64,000 nt of DNA, from positions 151,501 through 215,500 of the forward strand of contig JAMWET010006800.1 of NCBI GenBank assembly GCA_024036415.1, given 5' to 3'. Source of the stretch: Prochilodus magdalenae. Its lineage: Eukaryota > Chordata > Actinopteri > Characiformes > Prochilodontidae. The position numbers and the translations under genes are program-made. How positions within the stretch are numbered: position 1 is the first letter of the stretch; the number at the start of each line of letters is the position of its first letter. Under the pieces are notes generated by a model that ran no database searches, was not told the origin of the DNA, and saw only the letters and a program-made list of their open reading frames with translations. Positions 34,714 to 46,426 of the stretch are shown here, piece after piece.

Positions 34714-35688
34714 TTTTTAAGATACAGTTTGCAAACTATGTACAAAATAGAACTTGAATGGAAACCCGCTTCCACCACTGTAAGCCATATAATACGTAAT
34801 AACAATCAGAGAGTTTTTAATAACTGAGGCTTACTATCTTATAACTATGAATTAAGAATTTCAGAGTAATGACTTGGAATGTCATAATTATGAATTGTAG
34901 TGTATCATGATGATAAAAATATTCTCAAGTATGAGATTCAGAGCCATTATTATGAGATGCATGATTAAGATACTAGGTCGTATTTGGGGAAAAGCAAATC
35001 ATAGTTATTAAAGTTATAATTTAAATACAAGGTTGTAAGTGAGGTAGCAGGTCGTAATTGATATAGATGGTGAGATGGCAAGTAGTAAATCTGTTGTACA
35101 ATCTCAATATTGAAGAGTAAAAATTGCAGGGAACAAAATAACTGTGGATCTTTTCAGTGGTGAAAACGGGCTTCCATCGCTGTCGGTGTCCTACAACTAT
35201 AGGAACATAACTTGCTCAGCAGTTCAGCCAGTCCCTGTGAAGCAAACTTTACTTTCAGTAAAGGTAAATAAAAAAAGCATTAGCAGTCGTGTTATAGCGC
35301 TTAGAAGTAAGTGGCCCAAATCTAATAGCGTAGAGATGGGAGGGTCACACAACAGTGTGCATAACACCTGATTTGAGTACAACTGTACTGTAACCAAGGA
35401 AAACATCATACCTGAAGGGAAAAAGCTTATGCAGTCTGAGGGCTGCTGACATCTCAGTGACGGTATGATGTAGTTTCACTGCCAAGGAGCTGCCTTGGAG
35501 TTATGGGGTTAATATAGCAGTATCAATGCAAAAGCTGGCAGTAGTTTAGTAAAAATAATAGGAGATTAGTCAGATGAAGGTGTGAAATTAAACATGAGTC
35601 AGGAAAACTGCTCAATAATCTGAGACTGAGATCCTTTCTTTCACAGTAATACAAGTATACAATCGAGGGTTATTTACTTTTATATTGT

Positions 35689-35740
35689 TGTCGTTGTTGT
35701 TATTGTTGTTGTTATTGTTGTTGTTATTGTTATTATTAAT
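35689..35740. repeat. GTT trinucleotide microsatellite
   Basis: GTT repeat with interspersed ATT units. Confidence 0.9.
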
Positions 35741-37229
35741 AAACTTACAGTAAGTGCTGCTTTTTTGTTATTCTAGATAAAATGCAGGTTCCTAATCCGA
35801 GGTCCGGTCATGACCACCACAGTTAAAACAGCAGTGCTGTTTTCTTAGGGGCACATTTAGTCTTTGCACAGGAGCTCGTATGGAAACTGAAGAGTTTACC
35901 TGTCATTTATATTTCATTACCTCTCTTCACAGCATTCATTCCACATTCAGCTAACTTAATAACCACTGTATCCACTGAGTTTGGATTGCTGTTGTTGTTA
36001 TTGTGATTATTACTGTTGTTTTTATTCTGTTACATTAAAGCTAAAATATGAATATAGTGCAAGCCAGTTATGTAGACAGAAGCCTGGTCACACTTCCAGT
36101 TCATGCTTTTTACTTTCTAGCTCATCTTTGCACTCATCAGTCCATCCATTGTTTGGGCCAGTATTGTATCCTCAACGCAAAACTGCACAAAACAAACATT
36201 GGCAGCTTCTGTTTGGTTTGCCTTTTCTGCTTTTTCCCACATTCCTTTCCCTCCAGGCTTCTGTACAGCAGGACGTTAATCTTTCTCTCTCTCTGGTCTA
36301 ACTGTAGTGCGCTTCTGTATTTTATACGTAACTGAAAAAGTGGAAAAATGATCAAACACTGAAATCACTTTTTTTAATAAAAAGAGATTGAAGCACACTT
36401 ATGGGCCTTTGTTGACTGATTTCCAAAATGCATTGAACAGCACATGACCAACAATCATCAACTATTGTTCAATTTTAATAGACTTCTGCATGTATTAGGC
36501 ACCAATATTATTATGAACGTACGAGTCCTCACATGTCTAAAGGTAACAGTGTCTCTCACATAATTAGTCCTAAAGACAATTATGAGTTCCGTCCAGTTTT
36601 CAGAAATGATATGTAGTTCAGTCGTTGAGCATGCATGGTTTCTGTTCTGTCAACAAAAAAACGGTTATCATGGTTTGGAGTAGCATGCATGTTATACTGA
36701 CTAAATATAAGGGCTGTAATTTCTTCTCACTTTAACACGAAAATGTAATTTCAGAAATTTTAGTGGAGAACATTATTTGTGAGCAGTAGATAGGACTGAG
36801 TATCCAGTATCAGCCTGACTTTTTTCAAATATGAATCAGACTGGTCTGCCTGATGCGTGATTTGTTTAAGGTCAGAGTTGGTGCATCACTAATAGTTTTT
36901 GTTATCTGTGGAGCAACATGGACCATGTTTTATTGAGGGTTATATTCAGAAAACTATTTTGCCAAAAGGTGGAAGAGCAAACTCAATTTTAGTTAGTTTT
37001 CACCCTGAGCTGTACAGAACCAACACAAAACTCATTAATAAACTGAACTGCTGCCCATCCTGCTGTTACTACATCTGCTTTGACTGGGAGCCACTTCTTG
37101 CCTTTAACCACTACGCAGCCCCTGGCTGTCCTGCGCTGCTTGCGCTTGGCCTGCATTCTGCTGACCCATCCGATGACCCAGCTACTTAACTACAGACTAA
37201 TCAGACATTTATTATTCTACCCTACAAAC

Positions 37230-37470
37230 ACTATACATTCACTTCCTTAGCTTGTCTGGTATCTGGTGTTGACCTGAGGAGGATGGGTGCCCCTTTTTGA
37301 GTCTTGGGTCCTCTTGAGGTTTCTTCCTTTTGATCTGAGGGAGCTTTTCCTTGCCTCTGTCGCCCTTGGCTTGCTCATTGGGGGCTCAGACACCAGATTC
37401 TTAATAAAGCTGCTTTGTGACATCTGTTGTAAAAGCCTCTGTATAGATAACGTTGATCTGACTAGAATTA
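37230..37470 (+). repeat. SINE/LINE-derived retroposon fragment
   Basis: Contains GACCTGAGGAGGATGGGTGC, a GGTTTCTTCCTTTTGATCTG block and the tail AATAAAGCTGCTTTGTGACA followed by TGTAAAAGCCTCTGTATAGA. This order is typical of a very common teleost retroposon. A related tail is at 9740-9830. Limits are approximate. Confidence 0.6.
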
Positions 37471-39694
37471 AATGCATTGTCCCCTTTAAGAAGCTACTTT
37501 TTACAGTCACACAGTTTTTGTCATGTGCAATAAGAGTGGACTGCCGTTACGTTGTTTTGTTTAAATTGATGGTGCAGTAACAATGTGCATACTGTGGAAT
37601 TTATGTTTATTACTACAGCATTTCTATTTATGATGAAAGACAGCTGCTGGGTTGTTTAGGCAGTGATACGTATAATCACATTGCAAATGAACAAACAAAA
37701 TGAACAACTCATGTTTCTATTATTTTGACGGGTGTCTTTTTCATTACTTATTAAAATGAGTGAATTATTAAGACAAATTGTTAGGTGCTTTTCATTTCAG
37801 AGGATACTGTTCAGTGTTGCAGCAAACTGAGAAATGATCACGCAAGTAGTTCATTCTGTAAAATGATGACAGGTTAATGCAATATTCACAAGGTGGGCAA
37901 GGTTCTGCTTTTTTAGTCTGAGATATTTCATAACTGATCTTTAACATCAGCTACTCAAAAACTGTAGGAACTTTAATCCAGCCAGTTGATTCGTTTTCAC
38001 CATATAACATGAAACCAGCTCAGAGGAATCAATTTTGGCTCAGTTGTGTTTTTTTCAAATTGGTTGGGCCCTACTGCATGGAAGAGAACAGGGGTCTCCA
38101 TAGTTGGCCTTGTTCCAGTTGGAACACAGAGCTTTGTCCACCTGCCGCTCATCACACACACGACTCCTCCCCACTGTGAGGGTCTTTTTAGTGTGTGTTG
38201 TGGCGTTTGGTTCAATCCTGATTGATGGATGCTCCATGGCTGACCCGAGGGGCTGGTGTTAAGATGCAATTGTCATCTGAGCTCATCTGTCTGTCATCCT
38301 TTACTAACTTTTCTCCCACAAAATCCCTATAATCCACACACTCCCCCCTGTCCATCACACACACATGGGGCTGGTCAGTCTGCCTTGTCCAGTAAGACAC
38401 TTCCTCTTCAACATATACGACCAGCACCCCTCGCCCCACTGTGATCATCACACTGAGAGGTAGGATCTTTATCATTCCTTTTATTCCAGCCGAGTGCGGA
38501 CATTTCCATATCTGTTTGTCTCTCATGCTTATGTCCCAGTATGTGCAGCTTCGTTCCATGTTAATGTACCTGTACTGTACTGATGTTCTGCTGTATCCTT
38601 TCACTCACACAGAAAGTCTTTAATACTATATATCCCATCCTGAGCCTCAGTCCCCAGTAACTCAGTACATAACCATTGGATTTTGCATTCAACCACATTT
38701 TCAGTTACTCATAGATAGTTTTGGTCTGAGGTGTAGAAGGGAATGTCCTCGAGGACGATTTAGCTCCTAAAATGAGCTGAAGGTTAGACTCTGGTGGTCA
38801 GCATGGCTAAAATGTAATATTGCAATACAATGCACAATATGTATGGTGCCAGTCAAAGGGGTGTCGACACAGGTACTCATAGAAGGTTTCCATATTTTTA
38901 ACTTAATGCTTTACTTTAGAATAAAAGACATCCAACTATAAAACAGCACCCAGAAAATTCGACAGTTACCACAAAAACCTCCAAAATGGAACTTAAAACA
39001 GCTTTTCTACAGTGGAGGTTGGTATAACAAGAGTTTTAAGCACTTTTAGATTCATTCTTATGGTCTGTCCGTCATGAATATATACCCAATTGGAAGGCTT
39101 TTATATCATGCAAAATGGAGATAAAAGTGTTTTTGGATAAACAATAGAATACAGTGTATATTGAAGATGGCAATATGGCAAAAATATGACTTGTGATACA
39201 TCAAAAGTATATGTGGTATATCAGGATATGTATTTTTTCAGACATCTCATCAGTCGGAACTGTTAAGTGTAAGCCTGTAGCATCTTTAAGATAACAAACA
39301 CATCCATTTGAAAAAGAAGTAGTAGTGCTACATTTAAGAAAAAAAACGATCAAAAACTCGCGTGATTTTTATTCATTATTTTCACAAAGTGAATGAAACG
39401 TGCAGTTGGTCAGTGTTCTGCAAGCGTATAATATGTTCAGAGAAGCACGCTGTATTGCACTGTGACCTCATTTATTATCATAATAATATTCAGTACATTG
39501 ATATTGCCTAGCCCTAAGCCAGTGCACAGCTGCGGATGAAGAAAGCTTTGTGATGTCCCGGATGCCTGAAGTTCTTCTTCCTTCATGTTTTCTTGGTATT
39601 AGTTTTTGTACAAACTAATTTACTCGCAGCAAGTTAAGTCACTCACTCATCTCATTTTATAAGCGATATGGGATTAACTTGGCTGTCTCTCTTC

Positions 39695-39720
39695 TCCCTC
39701 CCTCCCTCCCTCCCTCCCTC
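39695..39720. repeat. CCCT tetranucleotide microsatellite
   Basis: About six CCCT units. Confidence 0.9.
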
Positions 39721-40591
39721 TGTCTCTCTATCTCTCTGGTATGTTTGTTCATGCTGACCGGCTGAGGTCAGGTTTAAATGTTAGCTCTGAGGGATCAGAG
39801 ATTCTAGCCAGCTTTAGATCGTATCCCCTTTGTTATCATTGTTATAACACAGTTGCTCTGTTTCATTACGAGCTTTGCTGTTGTCCATTTCTGTCAGATG
39901 TTGATTATCGGCCAATCATTCTATTATGTGAACTTATTTAAGTGAAAGATTTGCAGCACCCCTCCAAAAGACCATTTTCATTCTGCTTCTTTGACATTAG
40001 CATGGCTTTTGGCCCAACACATATCCATTATAATAGTCCACATGACACACTGCAGACATTCACTCAGTGTCAGCAAGTCCCATACAATAAAGCCTTATTT
40101 AGAAACAGCAGAGTCTTTAAAATGAGCAATTTGCTCATTTGAAAGCTGTTTGCTGAAGTTGCATTTCTGACGTTCTGGTTTAACATGTGGCTGCATTTGA
40201 TGAGTTTTATTCCAAAATGCTGTATATTCATTTATAAAAATGTTGGATATGGATTGTTAATGAAAATAATAATAGGAAATGGAGGGAAATAAAAAGGAAA
40301 GAAGTTCATTAAAATGGGAATGCCTTATGGGAATAAGGGAAAAATCACGTTGATGTAACTTGCATTTCAGGGTAAGTTACAAAACGTTCTCTGAAATGAG
40401 TCATTATCAGCTCGTGGCTGTTGGATTAAGTGCTAATAATAACTTTAGCTGGTGTTAATACTGCAGTATTTCCCATCGAATATTCTCCAGCCCTCTGTCA
40501 CTTTGACTCATGACTGAAGGCATTTTTGCACTGCAGAGGCGTCAAATGAACTTCTCTCTCTGTCTCTTCCCCAGTACCTGCGTTTTCCACC

Positions 40592-43500
40592 ATGTCTGAC
40601 ATCGAGGAGGAGCATGAGTGAGTAGCTCAGTCTGTCTTTTATTCCAGTAGTGTTGCACACGTTAATGAAACCTCAGCTCCATTAACGACAGGACTTTTCT
40701 GTCCTCTTGTAGGGAACAGGCGGAAGGTGAGGCTTCTGATGTGCTGCTGATCATCACTAATTGTCATTGCTGTTTTCGTCTGTATAACAGACCAGCGCTA
40801 AAGAATGAAGGTCTGTCTTCATTATTCCTCTCATTTGTGCTCCCTCTTTCAGAGGGCAGAGGAAGAGAATGGCTGTGTATATGAAACATGCCACTGTGTG
40901 CATGTGTTCCTGTGTCAAATGTCAGTAATTATACTGGTGCCTAATTCTGGTTCTTTCAGTATTAAAGTCATTGCCGACAGGAGTGCCTGTTAATTATAAA
41001 CCAAAAGAATAAATTCAAACAAATTTACTCAAAAGGCAAAAAAAAAACCAAATGTAGTTACATTGGAAACTAGCTGGAAGGGCAACGTTAGGTTCTGGAT
41101 TTCTGGAATTCATCAGCACACCTGATTTAACATAATTAAATCTTGCTTGAGCCAAACCTGGTATAACATGATGACCACAAACAATACTGGGCATCACACA
41201 AAGAAGGCTAGAAAGGGTAAAATCACTACCTATTAATATTCCTTTTATAGAAATGTTATAGAAATGTTTTTCTCAGCACACTGATACCCAGGGACTAGAT
41301 TCTACCTTACTTTCATATTCTCAGGAGCCTGGAATGTTTGTACAGTACAGTGTTGTTGCATAATTCATTTTATAAAACACCTGCGTACCACATAACTAAA
41401 ACAGAAGACCACACATTATAAAAAAGTAAAACAGATTGAAAAATGGAATACGATTTTTTTTCAGGATTATAGAAACAAAAAAGTGAACATTAACTAAAAT
41501 AATACATAAGAATGAAGAAATAATCTAAAAAAAAAATAAACGTGGTGTTGGAGAGAGCGCCAGCAGGTGTCATCCCCATTAACCCAGACCTGGTCATAGC
41601 AGTTATAATTTTGTGCTAATGATATATAAAATAGACACGTTCAGATTCATCGTTATGAATCAAAAATGCTATAATACAGACTTAGAGGCAAAACTGAACA
41701 CAGTGCCATTGGTCAGATTCAGTTAACAAAGATCCGGTTCCTCTTAAAATCATAGGTCACCATTCACTCAGTTACCGCCCTTCTCATGAAGATACCAAAG
41801 CTACAGAACCGTTATTCATTAATGTAAGAAATACATTCTTAGGTACAAATGTTGTATATTAAAAATATTCAAATTTGATTACGGGACCACATATATATCC
41901 AAATAATCACAATCATGTTCAGTGACGTAGGGTTCTTTGTTCTGAGAACACTAGCAGCTAATCTGTCTGATAAGTATGTTTTGATCTTGATCTGCTGAAG
42001 CCGTAAGAGTAACAAGTACATTGTGGCCAGTTTGACTAGAGACTACTGTACAGGGGTTGGACAATGAAACTGAAACACCTGTCATTTTAGTGTGGGAGGT
42101 CTCATGGCTAAATTGGACCAGCCTGGTGGCCAATCTTCATTAATTGCACATTGCACCAGTAAGAGCAGAGTGTGAAGGTTCAGTTAGCAGGTAAGAGCAC
42201 AGTTCTGCTCAAAATACTGCAATGCACACAACATTATGGGTGACATACCAGAGACAGCAAGTCTTTGTGATGTATCAAGAGCCACGGTATCCAGGGTAAT
42301 GTCAGCATACCACCAAGAAGGACGAACCTCCACCAGCATCACGTAGTGACCTGGCCACTATCCTGCAAGAAGCATGGCTTAAAATCCCTCTGACCACTGT
42401 GCAGGACTTGCATATGTCATTCCCAAGACGAACTGACGCTGTATTGGCCGCAAAAGGAGGCCCTACACCATACTAATAAATGACTGTGGTCTAAAACCAG
42501 GTGTTTCAGGTTCATTGTGCAACCCCTCTACGTTTCCAGCACAGTATCGTAAAGACTGCAGTCCATCTGGTGTCATACTCTACACTGGTACTGTCTGACC
42601 GCAGGTTTACTGTTGGCCAGATACTGCTGGGGTCATTGACCATTGTGACACTGAAATGGACATGTCACAGTAACAATGCTGACGGATGATGGCTGTTAGA
42701 AACCTTCAAAATGGTTTATGTAGGTGTTATATAGGCTTTTAAATATGGCCCTACAGTTAATCTAAGGGCCACACTCGGAAAGAAAAGCTTCTATAATGCC
42801 ATCTTTACAGTGTAGTTAGCAGATAGCACATTGTTTTTCCCTATCAGTGTGAATTTTGTGACTAAGTGGAGTTTGTCTTGTTACATGATCTTCTGTTTCG
42901 GCTCAGAAGAGGAACGCCCAAAATACAAGTGAGCTATATACTACAATTTTCTCTCTCATACATACAGACCAAGCATTACATGCATATATCATGTCAACAC
43001 AAGCAGTTTCTATCACACCAGTCACATATTGTATGTGTGTGCGTGTGTGCTTGCGTGCATGCAGGCCAATGCACTCTCAGATGGGCGCCCCCAAAATCCC
43101 AGAAGGGGAGCGAGTAGATTTTGATGTGAGTTCAAATCTTCAGCACCAACACACTTGTTCATGTTTGGTTTATTACACACTTCTGCATTTCCACCCAATC
43201 TCTTTCTCCACCAGATCCTCTATTTTGGTTTCATTCTTTCTGTAGGATATCCACAGGAAGCGGATGGAGAAAGATCTCCTGGAGCTGCAGACTCTGATAG
43301 AAGTTCACTTTGACCAGAGGAAGAGAGAAGAGGAGGAACTGATTGCTCTAAAAGAAAGAATTGTGGGTCATTGACTTTCTAGTGATGCAATCTTTCTCTG
43401 CTCACTGGCAGGCCTAGTGCTGAGTCGGTGCCATCTGACACAGTCACAGGGATTACCATTTATTCATTATTTACAAAGAGATAATAATTAATTCATTAAT

Positions 43501-45737
43501 TTATTCAAAATTTATTTAATGTTTATGTAAATTATATTCCAATCTTGTTCTCTGATGAGATATATCAATAGAATAGTTGCACATATAGTTGCATCCTGAA
43601 GTAATCAACCAACAGTAATAATACAGGTAGAGATGGGTAAGTTTGACATCATGAGACATATGAATGATTTAAGTTTCACACTCAGCCATGGATGTGACAT
43701 GGCAAAAATGGGCCTTATCACTGTACCTGCGGACCCAACAGCCAACAAAGTCATCCTGTTAGTGCCAGCACCATTGGCAGACGGATGCGCTAAGCAGGAC
43801 TGCATGCATGCAGACCATTATAATGACTGCCCTTAACAGCACGTCAACATCACCCAAGACTGCAACGGTGTCAAGCCTTAACTAAGTGTCAAGGCAAATT
43901 AGGTTTTCTATGGCATGGCCCTTTAACATTTAGACTGATTTCACTCGTTTTCTATTTCACGTTCCTTTTTGTTGGTAAAAAGAATAACATAACCTTCAAG
44001 TGACATCATCCAAGTTTTGCTGAAGCATCTCTGTGTTTGTCAGGAGAATCGCAGGGCTGAGAGGGCAGAGCAGCAAAGGGTCCGAGCGGAGAAAGAGAGA
44101 GACAGGCAGACCAGGATTGCGGTGAGTGCAAGAGGCATTGAGACTAACTGCTGCACAGAGAGATCTCAGTAATTAACTTCTTAAGACTGTCTTGTTCTCT
44201 CATGCCTGCTCTAAGGAGGAGCGCCAGAGGAAGGAGGACGAAGAGGCAAAGAAGAGGGCTGATGATGAGGCAAAGAAGAAGAAAGTTCTTTCCAACATGG
44301 GAGCACATTTTGGAGGCTTTCTTGCTAAGGTTCTAAGACTTTCTGGTCATGTCCATAGTGCCATTTCAGCAGTGCTGATTTATTTGCCGGTTTGCTCTCA
44401 ACTCCTTTTTTTTTCCATGTTGCCCTCTGTCTGTACTGGTTGACCGGGCAGGCGGAGCAAAGGAGAGGTGGAAAAAGACAAACAGGGAGAGAAATAAAAA
44501 GGAAGACTCTGGCAGAGAGACGTAAACCTCTCGCTATTGACAACCTAAGAGAGGATGGACTGAGGTGAGCATGAACTCCAGACTTTTAGTCCACACCTCT
44601 GCATTTTAGAGCAGGAAGTATCCCTGTATCCACATGGCCACATGGTGAGCAGTTGGATCCCATTAGTTATAATGTAAAATGTGTCCCAAAATATGAAACA
44701 TTAAGAATCGACACTAATAAAACACATATTGTAAGTATGTAAGTATGTAAGTACAACTAATCATGTGCATTCTATCATTTCTGAGTTATGTTTAAAAGTT
44801 GGTAAAAACTGTTACTACCGAAATATTTGGCGACCTTCCAGAGCTGTTATTATTGATAGAATGATTCCTCTACTGTGGCCCAGAAAAGAATTTGAACAAC
44901 TTGATTCACTCTTATGAATCAATATGTCAAATGAAGTTCCTTTGTTTTAAACAGACCATTCCAAAGCACGGTTTAGATTGTTGTCCTGCTGATCTAGTTA
45001 GTTCTGAGGAGTATCTTTGCAGGCTAGTCTACTTATGTTGCTAGGATACAAGACGTGGACTGGTTAAAATTCTTCTTCAGGTTTTCTCCATACTGAGAGT
45101 GGAGCTCTCATATCATACCACCGGTGTGATGATGTGCTACAAGTGCTTCTCTAAAACAAATATTATTTTCTTAAACATGTTATAAAGCCTTTCTTCTCAG
45201 CACAGCAGTGTTACTGACATGTCATGATACGGTAATGTGAGTGGTGCTGGTACACCATCAATATGGTGTGTTTTAATACAGTGAAAAGCCTAAGTTGGAA
45301 ATGACTGTGTGTGTGTAGGGAGCGTGCTGGAGAAATGTGGGAGTGGATCTATCAGCTGGAATCAGAGAAGTTTGACCTGATGGAGAAGATGAGGAGGCAG
45401 AAATATGAGGTCAGATTACCTAAGCCATTTAATTCCTCCATTTTAATCACTAGATAGTAAAATTGAAATTGGTAAAATGGTCGACTACCAGTAAAACCTT
45501 GTCTGATCCATTTTCAGATCAAAGTGCTTCTGAATCGCATCTCCCATGCTCAAAAATTGTAAGATCATCTTTCTCAGTGGTGCTTGATAGACTAAAGGAA
45601 ATTAATGTATGGGGGAAAAAGCATGCACATGAACAAGCTGTAAGTGTTGGAATAATGTAATGTCACTGTGTTCTTTTCCTGTTTACAGTAAGAAAGGCAC
45701 GAGCGGCAAGGGCAAAGTTGGAGGTCGCTGGAAGTGA
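40592..45737 (+). CDS. tnnt1: Troponin T, slow skeletal muscle
   Basis: Troponin T anchors the troponin complex to tropomyosin on the thin filament. Exons: 40592-40617, 40713-40726, 42907-42928, 43065-43125, 43246-43362, 44044-44121, 44216-44329, 44452-44564, 45319-45409, 45518-45558, 45689-45737. They add to 241 codons plus stop, in frame. The protein opens [10 protein letters not shown] with a short acidic head, then [20 protein letters not shown] (first tropomyosin-binding region) and a long charged helix. [18 protein letters not shown] and RISHAQKF...GGRWK at the end distinguish slow TNNT1 from fast and cardiac types. Three very small exons (26, 14 and 22 nt) build the acidic head, a region known for alternative splicing in this family, so further small exons may have been missed. 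The mammalian acidic head is longer. The gene is convergent with dnaaf3. Confidence 0.93.
42051..42528. mobile_element. Non-autonomous Tc1-like element with TA target duplication
   Basis: 478 bp in a tnnt1 intron. The left end CAGGGGTTGGACAATGAAAC and the right end read in reverse (GAGGGGTTGCACAATGAACC) form imperfect inverted repeats, extending through GAAACACCTG. TA flanks it at 42049-42050 and 42529-42530, as expected for Tc1/mariner insertion. Internal transposase traces (AGAGCCACGGTATCCAGGGT, GACCACTGTGCAGGAC) are out of frame with large deletions, so it is non-coding. Confidence 0.9.
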
Positions 45738-45743
45738 ATGCAC

Positions 45744-45749
45744 ATTAAA
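45744..45749 (+). terminator. Candidate polyadenylation signal for tnnt1
   Basis: ATTAAA variant seven bases after the tnnt1 stop. Another ATTAAA lies at 45888-45893 and may be used instead. Confidence 0.3.
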
Positions 45750-46171
45750 ATATACAACACTGCAACACAAAATATACACAGTGTTTAATACAATTTAACT
45801 CAAGTCAACTTTTGTGGTTTTAATGCATGAAATAATTGAGTGAATAACAGTGTGGTGCTGACTGTACATTATTTACCTTAACTTACATTAAAAGACAGAC
45901 ATTTAGCCAAAACTTATTACTGTGTCTTTATTGCACTGGCTGGAAACGACACTTTGCTGCAGTTGCGTAAGCTTTTTTTTTTTTTTTTTTTTTTCAGCTT
46001 TCTAATTAACCCAGGTGTAGTCAAGACATGTTTGGTTTCCAAAGTTTGTATATCTAGCTATGAGGCTAGTTAAATGTATTATTAATGTAATAATATTTTA
46101 AATGTAAATGTTTTATTTTTGTAAATACATCCACAAAACCTCTCTCAACCGACTCAAACTGCATGCAGGTC

Positions 46172-46177
46172 TTTATT
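46172..46177 (-). terminator. Candidate polyadenylation signal for dnaaf3
   Basis: AATAAA on the minus strand about 250 bases after the dnaaf3 stop. Confidence 0.4.
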
Positions 46178-46426
46178 AATGTTGCATTAATGTTAAATAA
46201 TTCATTAATTACTAACGTGGTTTAGGACAGTGTGACTTTCTGTGGACCATAAAGATGAACAGTTGTCGAACAGGTGCAGTGCCAAATTCAGCTGATATTT
46301 CTTCTACACATCTAAGCATGTGAACAGGGCAGCAGAGAACTTGGGTTTGGGGTTGGAGGGTTCTGTTTGTGTTCTGTCTGTGTGTTCTGAGCGTGTTTAT
46401 ACAGAGAGGTCAGAAGGGTGAACGTG

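Larger units (their letters stand above)
34375..40574. other. Intergenic region between cpt1cb and tnnt1, repeats only
   Basis: No supported gene. Contains the simple repeats at 34661-34713, 35689-35740 and 39695-39720 and a retroposon-like segment around 37230-37470. Any non-coding first exon and promoter of tnnt1 must lie here, since the coding exon opens with an acceptor at 40571-40574, but I could not place it. Confidence 0.5.
45738..46426. other. Convergent 3' end region of tnnt1 and dnaaf3
   Basis: 689 bases between the two stop codons, with a T tract at 45970-45994 and polyadenylation signal candidates on both strands. No other feature. Confidence 0.6.

Noticed and set aside
37997..38604. 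Minus ORFs of 60-130 codons between cpt1cb and tnnt1
   Set aside because: No family pattern, no splice-consistent context. Taken as chance.
40853..40890. Possible extra tnnt1 exon after the acceptor TCTTTCAG
   Set aside because: The phase could fit, but no GT donor follows at a usable place.
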